Assembly: GCA_011391085.1 (NCBI GenBank)
Contig: JAABRD010000033.1
Span: forward strand, 1-59,559
Direction of reading: 5' to 3'
DNA: 59,559 nt
Origin: Thiotrichaceae bacterium
GTDB lineage: Bacteria > Pseudomonadota > Gammaproteobacteria > Beggiatoales > Beggiatoaceae
The translations under genes were made by a program, and so were the position numbers. The notes beneath the pieces are model-generated. The model was given only the letters and a program-made list of their open reading frames with translations, had not been told where the DNA came from and searched no databases. Each line of letters opens with the position of its first letter. Positions within the stretch are counted from its first letter, which is position 1. Shown in pieces: positions 27,508-34,879 of this stretch.

Positions 27508-27790
27508 AGGACTGACGCCCTCACCCCACCCCAACCCTCAATACCATTAAGTTAAGGTACGGTGGAGTGGAGGCTAACGCCTGCCGGCGGTAGGCGCCCC
27601 GCAATTTGAGTGGGGGGTGATGCCTACGGCCGGCCGGCTAAAGCCTCCACTCCATCGGTATTTTCCTTAACTTAATGGCAGTGACCCCAACCCTCCCTGC
27701 ACGCGGAGAGGGAGTCCCCCCGTGTACGGGGGGCAGGGGGGGTGATGGTGTGTAAAATCAAATAGTTACAAAAACGATTGCGTCAGTCTT
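27508..27790. mobile_element. MITE-like element, family C, split by a nested family-A element
   Basis: Variant ends AGGACTGACGC (27508-27518) and GCGTCAGTCTT (27780-27790) mark a family-C copy. Its interior CCCCAACCCT sequence is interrupted by a family-A element and resumes after it, so the family-A insertion came later. The right part keeps the CCCCGTGTACGGGG hairpin. Confidence 0.7.
27543..27679. mobile_element. MITE-like element, family A, nested in a family-C copy
   Basis: ACCATTAAGTTAAG (27543-27556) and CTTAACTTAATGGC (27666-27679) are the ends; the interior is the GGCTTTAGCC hairpin with the CCGCAATTTGAGTGGGG loop, nearly the same as the copy at 10955-11089. Confidence 0.75.
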
Positions 27791-27805
27791 AAACTCCTCA
27801 AGGCC

Positions 27806-27839
27806 AAAAAAAAGTCACAAACGGCATGGCGTCTGTGAC
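27806..27839 (-). terminator. Strong rho-independent terminator
   Basis: On the minus strand a 10-bp stem (GTCACAGACG / CGTTTGTGAC, with one G-U pair) and a CCATGC loop are followed by eight T. On the plus strand the same hairpin is followed by six T, so it may work both ways. It ends the candidate small transcript that starts near 27980. Confidence 0.85.
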
Positions 27840-27882
27840 TTTTTTAGGTTGATATAAACTATTTGAGTTAAATCAATTCATA

Positions 27883-27978
27883 TCATAAAAGTTTCCACAC
27901 ACGCACGCGCATAGCTACCGCTGCCATTCGCAGGGCATGTTGCCAACGTTGTTTCTGTGTGTGTAGTGGTTTTCTCAT
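27883..27978 (-). CDS. Possible 31-residue basic small protein
   Basis: ATG to TGA, 31 residues, rich in Arg/Lys, His, Trp and hydrophobic residues (starts MRKPLHTQKQ, ends RVRVWKLL), with an amphipathic or membrane-binding character. No ribosome site is present, because the predicted transcript starts about 2 nt before the ATG, so it would be leaderless. It lies between its own promoter and terminator. No family is recognised. It may be fortuitous within a small RNA. Confidence 0.4.
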   Translation of the reverse strand: MRKPLHTQKQRWQHALRMAAVAMRVRVWKLL

Positions 27979-27986
27979 AATGATAA

Positions 27987-28016
27987 ATGATAGTCTAATG
28001 GAAAATCATTTGTCAA
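27987..28016 (-). promoter_or_regulatory. Near-consensus sigma-70 promoter for the small transcript
   Basis: Reading the minus strand, TTGACA (28016-28011) and TATCAT (27992-27987) are 18 bp apart. This is the best -35/-10 pair noticed in the window. Transcription is expected to begin near 27980. Confidence 0.65.
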
Positions 28017-28086
28017 GTCGATTTCTGCAAGAGGTGGTAAGAAACTAAGTTTCTGTAGTGATTGAGGAAGAATAGAAAATGAATCA

Positions 28087-28115
28087 TTGAAAAAAAAAAC
28101 TGCTTGCGGTAAATT
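28087..28115 (+). promoter_or_regulatory. Candidate fabA-fabB promoter
   Basis: TTGAAA (28087-28092) and TAAATT (28110-28115) with a 17-bp spacer precede fabA by about 85 bp. FadR and FabR control this operon in enteric bacteria; no site for either was recognised here. Confidence 0.4.
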
Positions 28116-28160
28116 TAGCTAAGAAACTAATATTTGTTGAAAATATTTGAAGAACATTAG

Positions 28161-28191
28161 TTTTTCCATTTTCCATTTTCCATTTTCCATT
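28161..28191. repeat. Heptamer array (CCATTTT)n before fabA
   Basis: Four copies of CCATTTT or a close variant occupy the fabA leader and end about 10 bp before its ATG. The array adds an 18-codon open extension to fabA that is not likely to be translated. Confidence 0.7.
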
Positions 28192-28200
28192 AATCCATTG

Positions 28201-28716
28201 ATGCTAAAGAAAAATAGTTATACTTATCAAGAACTCCTGCAATGTGGACGCGGTGAATTGTTTGGTCCAGGCAATGCGCAATTGCCGATGCCGCCGATGT
28301 TGATGTTTGATAGAATCATTGCCATCACTGAAGATGGTGGCAGTGTCGGTAAGGGCCATATCGTGGCGGAACTGGATATTCGTCCCGACCTGTGGTTCTT
28401 TAACTGCCACTTTCAAGGAGACCCCGTGATGCCTGGATGTTTAGGTTTAGATGCCATGTGGCAACTGATTGGGTTTTCTTTAGGCTGGTTAGGTGGCCAA
28501 GGACGCGGACGGGCGCTGGGGGCAGGCGAAATTAAATATACTGGACAGGTCACGCCTGGAAATAAACTGGTCACTTACCGGATTGATATGAAACGAGTCA
28601 TCATGCGCAAACTGATTATGGGCATTGGTGATGGGGTAATGGCAATAGACGGACGAGACATTTATATTGCCAAAGATTTACGGGTTGGTTTATTCACTTC
28701 AACCGATAAATTTTAG
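28201..28716 (+). CDS. fabA: 3-hydroxydecanoyl-ACP dehydratase/isomerase FabA
   Basis: A 171-residue protein, exactly the length of E. coli FabA. The catalytic dyad is His70 (in [14 protein letters not shown]) and Asp84 (in LGLDAMWQ). FabA dehydrates 3-hydroxyacyl-ACP and isomerises trans-2- to cis-3-decenoyl-ACP, the branch point to unsaturated fatty acids. The ATG before [10 protein letters not shown] is chosen because the upstream open frame runs over a heptamer repeat and would exceed the family length. fabB follows 13 bp after the stop, the classical gammaproteobacterial pair. Confidence 0.97.
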   Translation: MLKKNSYTYQELLQCGRGELFGPGNAQLPMPPMLMFDRIIAITEDGGSVGKGHIVAELDIRPDLWFFNCHFQGDPVMPGCLGLDAMWQLIGFSLGWLGGQGRGRALGAGEIKYTGQVTPGNKLVTYRIDMKRVIMRKLIMGIGDGVMAIDGRDIYIAKDLRVGLFTSTDKF

Positions 28717-28729
28717 AGGGGTAACAGCT

Positions 28730-29947
28730 TTGAAACGTGTAGTCATCACAGGGATGGGGATTGTGTGCAATATTGGCCATCACAAACAAGAGGTGTTGGA
28801 ATCTCTGCGGCAAGGTCGGTCTGGCATTGAGTTTAGTCAAGAATATGCTGACCTGGGATTTCGTTCACATCTTCACGGCCCCATTCATCTCGATTTAGAG
28901 GCCATCATTGATAGAAAAATCAAACGCTTCATGGGCGATTCCGCCGCATTTACTTATGTAGCCATGCGTGAAGCCATTGAGGATGCCAAATTAACGGAAA
29001 CGGAAGTCTCGCATCCTCGCACAGGGTTAGTAACCGGTTCAGGGGGTGCTTCGCCTACCAATCAAGTTGCGGCCGCCGACATTTTACGCACGAAAGGGTT
29101 GCGCAAGGTGGGACCGTATATGGTCACGCGGACGATGGGTAGCACGACTTCCGCCTGTTTGGCAACGCCTTTTAAGATAAAAGGGTTGAATTATTCCATC
29201 AGTTCCGCGTGTGCGACCAGTGCCCATTGTATTGGGCATGGTTATGAACAAATTGCGATGGGCAAGCAAGACATTGTGTTTGCAGGCGGTGGGGAAGAGG
29301 TGCATTGGAGTCTCTCGGTCCTGTTCGATGCCATGGGGGCGTTGTCTTCCAAATATAATGATACTCCCACCACCGCTTCCCGTCCGTATGATAAAACGCG
29401 AGATGGGTTTGTCATCGCTGGCGGTGGCGGGATATTGGTTCTTGAAGAACTCCAACATGCCCTTTCCAGAGGGGCTAACATTTATGCCGAAATGGTTGGC
29501 TATGGGGCAACCTCTGATGGTTATGACATGGTACAACCCTCTGGAGAAGGCGCGGTGCGTTGTATGCAACAAGCATTATCTACCGTGCCAGGACCGATTG
29601 ACTATATTAATGCCCATGGCACTAGCACCCCGGTGGGCGACCTGCGGGAATTGGAAGCGATTAAACAAGTCTTTGGTGACAAGGTGCCACCGGTGAGTTC
29701 CACCAAATCTTTGACTGGTCATGCTTTGGGGGCGGCGGGTGTCAATGAAGCGATTTATAGCTTGTTGATGATGGGCGCCAACTTTATCAGTGCGTCAGCC
29801 AACATCACGGAGTTGGACCGCGAGGCAGAAGGCGTTCCTATTGTTCGCGAACGCCGCGATAATGTCACCCTCAATACTGTTATGTCGAACAGTTTTGGGT
29901 TTGGGGGAACGAATGCTTGTTTAGTGTTTCAACGGTGGGGGGGTTGA
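28730..29947 (+). CDS. fabB: 3-oxoacyl-ACP synthase I FabB
   Basis: A 405-residue condensing enzyme. Catalytic residues are Cys161 (in [11 protein letters not shown]), His296 (in [11 protein letters not shown]), Lys326 and His331 (in [12 protein letters not shown]). FabB elongates the cis-3-decenoyl-ACP made by FabA. The TTG at 28730 is chosen as start because an AGAGGGG ribosome site lies eight bases upstream and the protein then begins KRVVITGMG as in other FabB. An ATG at 28667 would overlap fabA and add 21 unrelated residues. Confidence 0.95.
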   Translation: MKRVVITGMGIVCNIGHHKQEVLESLRQGRSGIEFSQEYADLGFRSHLHGPIHLDLEAIIDRKIKRFMGDSAAFTYVAMREAIEDAKLTETEVSHPRTGLVTGSGGASPTNQVAAADILRTKGLRKVGPYMVTRTMGSTTSACLATPFKIKGLNYSISSACATSAHCIGHGYEQIAMGKQDIVFAGGGEEVHWSLSVLFDAMGALSSKYNDTPTTASRPYDKTRDGFVIAGGGGILVLEELQHALSRGANIYAEMVGYGATSDGYDMVQPSGEGAVRCMQQALSTVPGPIDYINAHGTSTPVGDLRELEAIKQVFGDKVPPVSSTKSLTGHALGAAGVNEAIYSLLMMGANFISASANITELDREAEGVPIVRERRDNVTLNTVMSNSFGFGGTNACLVFQRWGG

Positions 29948-29984
29948 GAAACTGGTAATCAAATACCGCCGAACTTACGGCTGT

Positions 29985-30073
29985 AGCCTGTGGAGTGGAG
30001 GCTTTAGCCGGCTGGCAGTAGGCACAGAGTGGGGTGACGCCTACTGCCAGCCGGCTAAAGCCTCCACTCCACC
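29985..30073. repeat. GGCTTTAGCC hairpin after fabB
   Basis: TGGAGTGGAGGCTTTAGCCG (29991-30010) plus GCTGGCAGTAGGC pairs with GCCTACTGCCAGC plus CGGCTAAAGCCTCCACTCCA (30054-30073) around a short loop. It is placed where a terminator of fabAB would be. Confidence 0.8.
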
Positions 30074-30077
30074 ATAA

Positions 30078-30175
30078 CATTCTCCATTCTCCATTCTCCA
30101 TTTTCCATTCTCCATTCTCCATTCTCCATTCTCCATTCTCCATTCTCCATTCTCCATTCTCCATTTTCCATTATT
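30078..30175. repeat. Heptamer array (CCATTCT)n before the Wzt-like gene
   Basis: About 14 copies of CCATTCT with occasional CCATTTT end 7 bp before the ATG of the Wzt-like ATPase, occupying the position of its ribosome site. Reverse-strand open frames (MENGEWR repeats) are spurious. Confidence 0.85.
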
Positions 30176-30181
30176 TCATTT

Positions 30182-31420
30182 ATGAACGTTATCCAACTAC
30201 AAAATCTTAGCAAAATTTACACTCATTATACCCACGGCGTGGACCGATTGATTGAAGTCTTGACACATCGTCCACGTCATCAAGCTTTTACGGCCTTGCA
30301 TCCCTTTAATCTCACCATTTCTCATGGGCAAGTCGTCGGCATCATTGGCAACAATGGGGCAGGAAAAAGTACGCTTCTTAAAATCATTGCTGGCACCTTG
30401 CAATCGACCACGGGTCAATGTGTGGTGACCGGGCGAATCGCGGCCCTTCTCGAACTCGGTGGCGGATTTCATCCAGATATGACTGGGCGCGAGAATGTGT
30501 ATCTAAATGCCACCATGATGGGTCTCAGCTTAGAACAAATTGAAAAAATCTATGATGAAATAGTCGCCTTTGCTGGCATTGATTCGTTCTTAGATCAACC
30601 GATCAAAACGTATTCTTCTGGCATGTTCATGCGCTTGGCATTTGCCGTGGCCACTTGTGTCGAACCCGATATTCTCATTGTGGATGAAGCCCTTTCTGTA
30701 GGCGACGGTGCTTTTGCCCGCAAATCGTTTAATCGTATTATGCAGTTTAAGCAAGCTGGGAAAACGATTCTCTTTTGTTCTCATGCCTTGTATCAAGTGG
30801 AGGCTATTTGTGACCGTGTGATATGGTTAGACGAAGGTCATATCAAAATGGATGGGCCGCCTAGCAGTGTCGTCAATGCGTATACCGACGCCATTGCCTT
30901 GGCTTGTGCCAATTCCTCTGCTTCTCCAACGCCTGTCAGCAGGCAAGAAGATGAAGAGGCGCCTCCCACAGAAATTCTTGCACGTCTTGCACCACCAGTA
31001 GGCACGGCCCATATCATCAGTGTTTCCGTGAGTGTTGACGGTATTGCGGGTCACACTTTAGACATATTCAGTCGGCACAGTGAACTTTGTATTACCGTTG
31101 CCTTCTCCTCGGACCCCAGTCTGCCCACCCCTACTTTAGGTTTGTTGATTACCAAAGTCAATGGTCAAGTCATCACCAGTGCGGGGACTCAACATGATGG
31201 TTTACCGATTCAGCGCGATAGTCATGGTCATGCCAAAGTGAGAGTCACTTTTCCACAATTGGCGTTGCTAAAGGGAGAATATTGGATTGACGTGTATTTG
31301 CTTTGTGAAAATGTCATTCATGTCTATGACCAAACCCGCATGGTGGCATTGTTAAAAGTGCGTCAACAAGGATTGGAACAAGGCGTGGTGAGTTTGTCAC
31401 GGCAGTGGGCGCAAATCTAG
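30182..31420 (+). CDS. Polysaccharide ABC exporter ATP-binding protein (Wzt/TagH type)
   Basis: A 412-residue protein. The ABC domain (about residues 1-235) has Walker A GNNGAGKST (56-64), the YSSGMFMRLAFA signature characteristic of polysaccharide exporters, and Walker B ILIVDEALSVGD. The C-terminal region (about 270-405) is a beta-rich Wzt_C-like domain that in the family binds the glycan terminus. It would energise export of O-antigen or another glycan across the inner membrane. The partner permease (Wzm) and glycosyltransferases are not adjacent, so the gene is isolated. A heptamer array sits where the ribosome site should be. Confidence 0.9.
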   Translation: MNVIQLQNLSKIYTHYTHGVDRLIEVLTHRPRHQAFTALHPFNLTISHGQVVGIIGNNGAGKSTLLKIIAGTLQSTTGQCVVTGRIAALLELGGGFHPDMTGRENVYLNATMMGLSLEQIEKIYDEIVAFAGIDSFLDQPIKTYSSGMFMRLAFAVATCVEPDILIVDEALSVGDGAFARKSFNRIMQFKQAGKTILFCSHALYQVEAICDRVIWLDEGHIKMDGPPSSVVNAYTDAIALACANSSASPTPVSRQEDEEAPPTEILARLAPPVGTAHIISVSVSVDGIAGHTLDIFSRHSELCITVAFSSDPSLPTPTLGLLITKVNGQVITSAGTQHDGLPIQRDSHGHAKVRVTFPQLALLKGEYWIDVYLLCENVIHVYDQTRMVALLKVRQQGLEQGVVSLSRQWAQI

Positions 31421-31638
31421 TGAATAATGGATAGTGATTTCTCATAGTGCTGGACTCACACTTTAGATATAAAAGTATTGACAAGATATTGATGTTGTTT
31501 TAGTCTAGTTACTTGAAGACAATGTAAGCCGGATCATTTGGTTTGCCCACCTTTTACCAAAAGTTCAAAGGGTAGGTAATGATAAGCCTGTGGTCCATTT
31601 TACTTGACTGACATCATTTATTTTCATTGACTTTATTT
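31421..31638. other. Spacer with no recognised gene
   Basis: This 218-bp AT-rich stretch between the Wzt-like gene and the following MITE shows no supported gene, hairpin or repeat family. Confidence 0.5.
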
Positions 31639-31914
31639 ATAATAATATTCCTTCTCATTTGTACCCCCCCCTGCCCCCCCGTACACGGGGGGGAGTCACT
31701 GCCCCCCGTGTACGGGGGTCACTGCCCTCCGTGTACGGGAGTCACTGCCCTCCGTGTACGGGAGTCACTGCCCCCCGTGTACGGGAGTCACTGCCCCCCG
31801 TGTACGGGAGTCACTGCCCTCCGTGTACGGGAGTCACTGCCCCCGTGTACGGGAGTCACTCCCCCCCGTGTACGGGGGGGCAGGGGGGGTACAAGTGATG
31901 AGGAATATTACTAT
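31639..31914. mobile_element. MITE-like element, family B, with an internal 23-bp array
   Basis: Ends are ATAATAATATTCC...TTTGTAC (31639-31672) and GTACAAGTGATGAGG...ATTACTAT (31889-31914). The interior is a tandem array, about eight copies, of a 23-bp unit containing CCCGTGTACGGGAGTCACTG. The 23-bp period cycles through all reading frames, and the open frames over it are spurious. It ends 38 bp before the PCuAC gene. Confidence 0.8.
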
Positions 31915-31951
31915 ATCTCTATTACAACCTTATTAAGGAGACTTTCCCTTT

Positions 31952-32437
31952 ATGAAAACATTCATTGCCAAATTCATCTTTGCCCTGATGCTGGTGACAC
32001 AGTTTGCCATCGCTGCCGAAGAACAAGCCACCATTCGCGTCAATGACCCGTGGGTACGTGAGGCGCCTCCTTCTGCCACTTTGACGGCTGCTTACATGGT
32101 CATTGAGAATACTTCTTCTCAAGAACAAACTTTGGTTGCGGCCACCTCACCTGCCTTTGCAAAGGTCGAAATCCATCAGACCGTCAAAAAAGAGGATGGG
32201 ATGATGCAGATGGTGCCAATGCCCAAATTGGCCATCCCTGCCAGTGGTAAAGTGGTTTTGAAACCAGGCGATTATCACATTATGTTGATTGACCGCAAAC
32301 AAGACCTCAAAGAAGGGGACAAAGTGGACCTCACTTTGGAATTTGCCAGTGGTGACAAAGTAGTCCTGTCTGCGCCTGTGCGCAAAATGCCGGCGATGGA
32401 AATGAATCATCCAATGCACCAACCTGAAAATAAATAA
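31952..32437 (+). CDS. Periplasmic copper chaperone PCuAC
   Basis: A 161-residue exported protein with a signal peptide (residues 1-22). It has the PCuAC (DUF461) fold signature: VEIHQT (about 70-75), then MMQMVPM, then GDYHIMLID. The H-M...H-M residues bind Cu(I). It delivers copper to the CuA/CuB sites of cytochrome c oxidase. A Met/His-rich tail (MPAMEMNHPMHQ) offers additional copper ligands. A clear ribosome site AAGGAG precedes the ATG. No Sco or oxidase genes are adjacent. Confidence 0.92.
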   Translation: MKTFIAKFIFALMLVTQFAIAAEEQATIRVNDPWVREAPPSATLTAAYMVIENTSSQEQTLVAATSPAFAKVEIHQTVKKEDGMMQMVPMPKLAIPASGKVVLKPGDYHIMLIDRKQDLKEGDKVDLTLEFASGDKVVLSAPVRKMPAMEMNHPMHQPENK

Positions 32438-32450
32438 ATTGTTCTAATTC

Positions 32451-32480
32451 AGGAGTCCAAAGCACCGCTTTGGACTTCTG
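32451..32480. repeat. GGAGTCC-type hairpin
   Basis: GGAGTCCAAAGC (32452-32463) pairs with GCTTTGGACTTC (32467-32478) around a 3-nt loop, 14 bp after the PCuAC stop. It may end that transcript, though a T-run is lacking. Confidence 0.55.
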
Positions 32481-32537
32481 GTTACTCTCTGATAAAGCGA
32501 CGCTGTTTCCTCATGGTTACTCTTGTCGTACACGCCT

Positions 32538-34511
32538 ATGATAATAACCCACTCTCTTTCTTACTACTTTGGTCTTTGTCTAATTCTCATTAGCCAGTTG
32601 ACCTACGCTACCGCTACCGATACTTGGTTGGCGTCACAACGTGCTTTGTTCAAACAAGCCCAACAAGCCTTGTCAAATGAGGACTTGGAGACATTTCAAA
32701 CACTGTCAGCCCAATTGCAAGACTATCCGATTGCCCATTATTTGCGTTATGCCTACCTTTCATCTCATTTGAACCAAGTGACTTCCGCTGACATCCACAG
32801 TTTTTTAATTCAGTATGCAGACACAAAGCTGGCCTCCAAATTACGGCAAGCATGGTTGACGCAACTGGGTAAAAAGGGAGATTGGAAGACTTTTTTGACG
32901 GCTTATCAACCACCCCAGGAAACGTTGTTACAATGTTACTATTTACAAGCGCGGCTACAATCGGAGACGACCTTGACCGCTTCGGAACTTGAAGAGGTGA
33001 AGCAATTATGGTTAACAGGTCAGTCGCAACCCAGTACTTGCGACCTGCTGTTTACCTATTTGTATGATAATAACCTGCTTACCAATGATTTACATTGGCA
33101 ACGTATCCGTCTTGCGATGCAAAAAGGCAATGTGCAACTGGCTGGTTATGTCGCCCAAAAATTGCCAGAAGCAGACCAAGCCGTGGTAACGCTGTGGCAA
33201 GACATGTATCAAACGCCTGAAATCGCCCTGAAAACCTTTAAACAACCGGATGTTCCAATCAGTCGTGAAATTCTCTTACACGGTCTCAAACGTCTGGCCC
33301 GCGAAGATGTGGAGGCGGCTTACAATTATTGGGAAACTTATAAAGACCAATATACCTTTACTCCCTTAGAAAAAGCCGAGTTCTACCGTTACCTTGCACT
33401 AAAAGCGGCCAGTGAAGGGCATCCCAAAGCGTCTGAATGTTTGACGCAAATAGACAAAAATCTCCTCACGGAAGAGGTCTATCAAGTCCGCTTAAAAATT
33501 GCTTTGACTAAACTCGACTGGCCTGCTGTAACCAAATTAATTCAAGGATTGCCTGCCGATCTGAAAACGAAACTCTCATGGCAATATTGGCAAGGACGGG
33601 CCCTCGAACAAACCGAACATCTAGCGGAGGCGGAAAAACTTTTTGAAACTCTCGCAGGCAATCGAGATTATTACGGTTTTTTGGCAGCCCAACGTTTGGG
33701 AAAACCTTATCAGTTCCAGTTCCAACCATTAGAAGTACTACCTGACCTTCAACAGCAATTGTTACAAAACTCAGGAATGGTACGGGCCCGGGAACTGTTT
33801 CTCGTTGGACTCACCGAGTGGGCACGGGACGAATGGCAAGCCATCTTGCCTACGTTAACCCCTCTGCAATTACCTGCCGCGGCCCTGCTGGCCCATCAAT
33901 GGGGATGGCATCATCAAGCTATTGTCACCTTGACCAAAGCGCAACTGTGGGATGCCCTCAATGTGCGGTTCCCGTTGGCTTATTCTAATATCGTCCACCG
34001 TTATGCCGAGTCCCAGTCTCTCAAGCCGGCTTGGGTATTTGCCATTTTGCGTCAAGAAAGTGCTTATCAAGAAGATGCCCGTTCCAGTGCAGGGGCACTG
34101 GGGTTGATGCAATTGTTACCGAGAACGGCAGCGGAGGTGGCTAACAAACATCAGTTGGAACTTCCCAATTTGGCAGATAAAACCGAGAGTTTGTTTAATC
34201 CGGAACTGAATATTCAATTGGGAACGTTGTATTTGAGGGAACTGTTAGATCGTTTTCAAGGCAACCATTTGTTAGTCACCGCGGCTTACAATGCAGGGCC
34301 GGCCCGTGCGAAACTGTGGGCGGCCCAATATGCTTGTGTACCGGTGGACGTGTGGGTGGAATTGATTCCGTTTCAGGAAACTCGTGATTATGTGCAACGG
34401 GTGATGAGTTACACGGTTATTTTTGAAAATCAATTGTTGGTAGCAGGTCTAGGGAAGAAGACGTTGGGGCCGATGCCAATGGAGGAGGTTCGGAAGAGTG
34501 GGTGTCAATGA
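32538..34511 (+). CDS. slt: Soluble lytic murein transglycosylase (Slt70 type)
   Basis: A 657-residue periplasmic enzyme. A signal peptide (to about residue 25, cleaved near TYA) is followed by a long superhelical U/L-domain (about 30-480) and a C-terminal SLT domain (about 490-640). The catalytic Glu507 is in AILRQESAYQ. The GALGLMQLLPRTA and VTAAYNAGPARA motifs are complete, and PFQETRDYVQRVM closes the domain. It cleaves peptidoglycan to 1,6-anhydromuropeptides. The ATG is preferred over an upstream TTG that would add five residues; no clear ribosome site is seen for either. Confidence 0.94.
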   Translation: MIITHSLSYYFGLCLILISQLTYATATDTWLASQRALFKQAQQALSNEDLETFQTLSAQLQDYPIAHYLRYAYLSSHLNQVTSADIHSFLIQYADTKLASKLRQAWLTQLGKKGDWKTFLTAYQPPQETLLQCYYLQARLQSETTLTASELEEVKQLWLTGQSQPSTCDLLFTYLYDNNLLTNDLHWQRIRLAMQKGNVQLAGYVAQKLPEADQAVVTLWQDMYQTPEIALKTFKQPDVPISREILLHGLKRLAREDVEAAYNYWETYKDQYTFTPLEKAEFYRYLALKAASEGHPKASECLTQIDKNLLTEEVYQVRLKIALTKLDWPAVTKLIQGLPADLKTKLSWQYWQGRALEQTEHLAEAEKLFETLAGNRDYYGFLAAQRLGKPYQFQFQPLEVLPDLQQQLLQNSGMVRARELFLVGLTEWARDEWQAILPTLTPLQLPAAALLAHQWGWHHQAIVTLTKAQLWDALNVRFPLAYSNIVHRYAESQSLKPAWVFAILRQESAYQEDARSSAGALGLMQLLPRTAAEVANKHQLELPNLADKTESLFNPELNIQLGTLYLRELLDRFQGNHLLVTAAYNAGPARAKLWAAQYACVPVDVWVELIPFQETRDYVQRVMSYTVIFENQLLVAGLGKKTLGPMPMEEVRKSGCQ

Positions 34512-34655
34512 AATCTGAGGGGATGAAAGGAAACTTAGTTTCTGTGGACTCATTGACCTTGACTATTTTAACTTTCTCGACTACTATATATATTAACCTT
34601 GTGTGCAACACCTATTTTTAGGTGGTTCTCCGTTGGTGAGAAGGCTGTCGTCGCC

Positions 34656-34825
34656 ATACCATTAAGTTAAGGTACGTTGGAGTGGAGGCTTTAGCCGCAA
34701 TGCCATTAAGTTAAGGTACGTTGGAGTGGAGGCTTTAGCCGGCCGGCGGTGGGCGTCCCGCAATTTTAGTGGGGGGTGATGCCTACGGCCGGCAGGCGTT
34801 AGCCTCCACTCCACCAGTATAAAGT
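34656..34825. mobile_element. Truncated or rearranged family-A element with a duplicated left end
   Basis: Two left ends with CCATTAAGTTAAGGTACG (34659 and 34702) each lead into TTGGAGTGGAGGCTTTAGCC. The hairpin arm and CCGCAATTTTAGTGGGG loop follow, but no right-hand CTTAACTTAATGGC end is present. It lies upstream of the large repeat protein. A fragment of the family-E end GTGTGCAACA is nearby at 34601. Confidence 0.7.
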
Positions 34826-34879
34826 CTTCACTCCACCAGTTATATATTATTTCTTTTGCAACCTTATAGGAAACACCTT

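Larger units (their letters stand above)
27806..27980 (-). ncRNA. Candidate small RNA or leaderless small mRNA (about 175 nt)
   Basis: A near-consensus sigma-70 promoter (TTGACA, 18-bp spacer, TATCAT) predicts a start near 27980, and a strong terminator ends the transcript at about 27806. The intervening sequence is not one of the repeat families, which is unusual for this gap. It contains a 31-codon open frame starting about 2 nt from the predicted 5' end. It could be a regulatory RNA, a leaderless mRNA, or both. It lies divergent from fabA. No known RNA family is recognised. Confidence 0.55.

Noticed and set aside
31627-32046. Open frames across the 23-bp array before the PCuAC gene
   Set aside because: The frames follow the repeat, have no start signal and overlap the real PCuAC gene out of frame.
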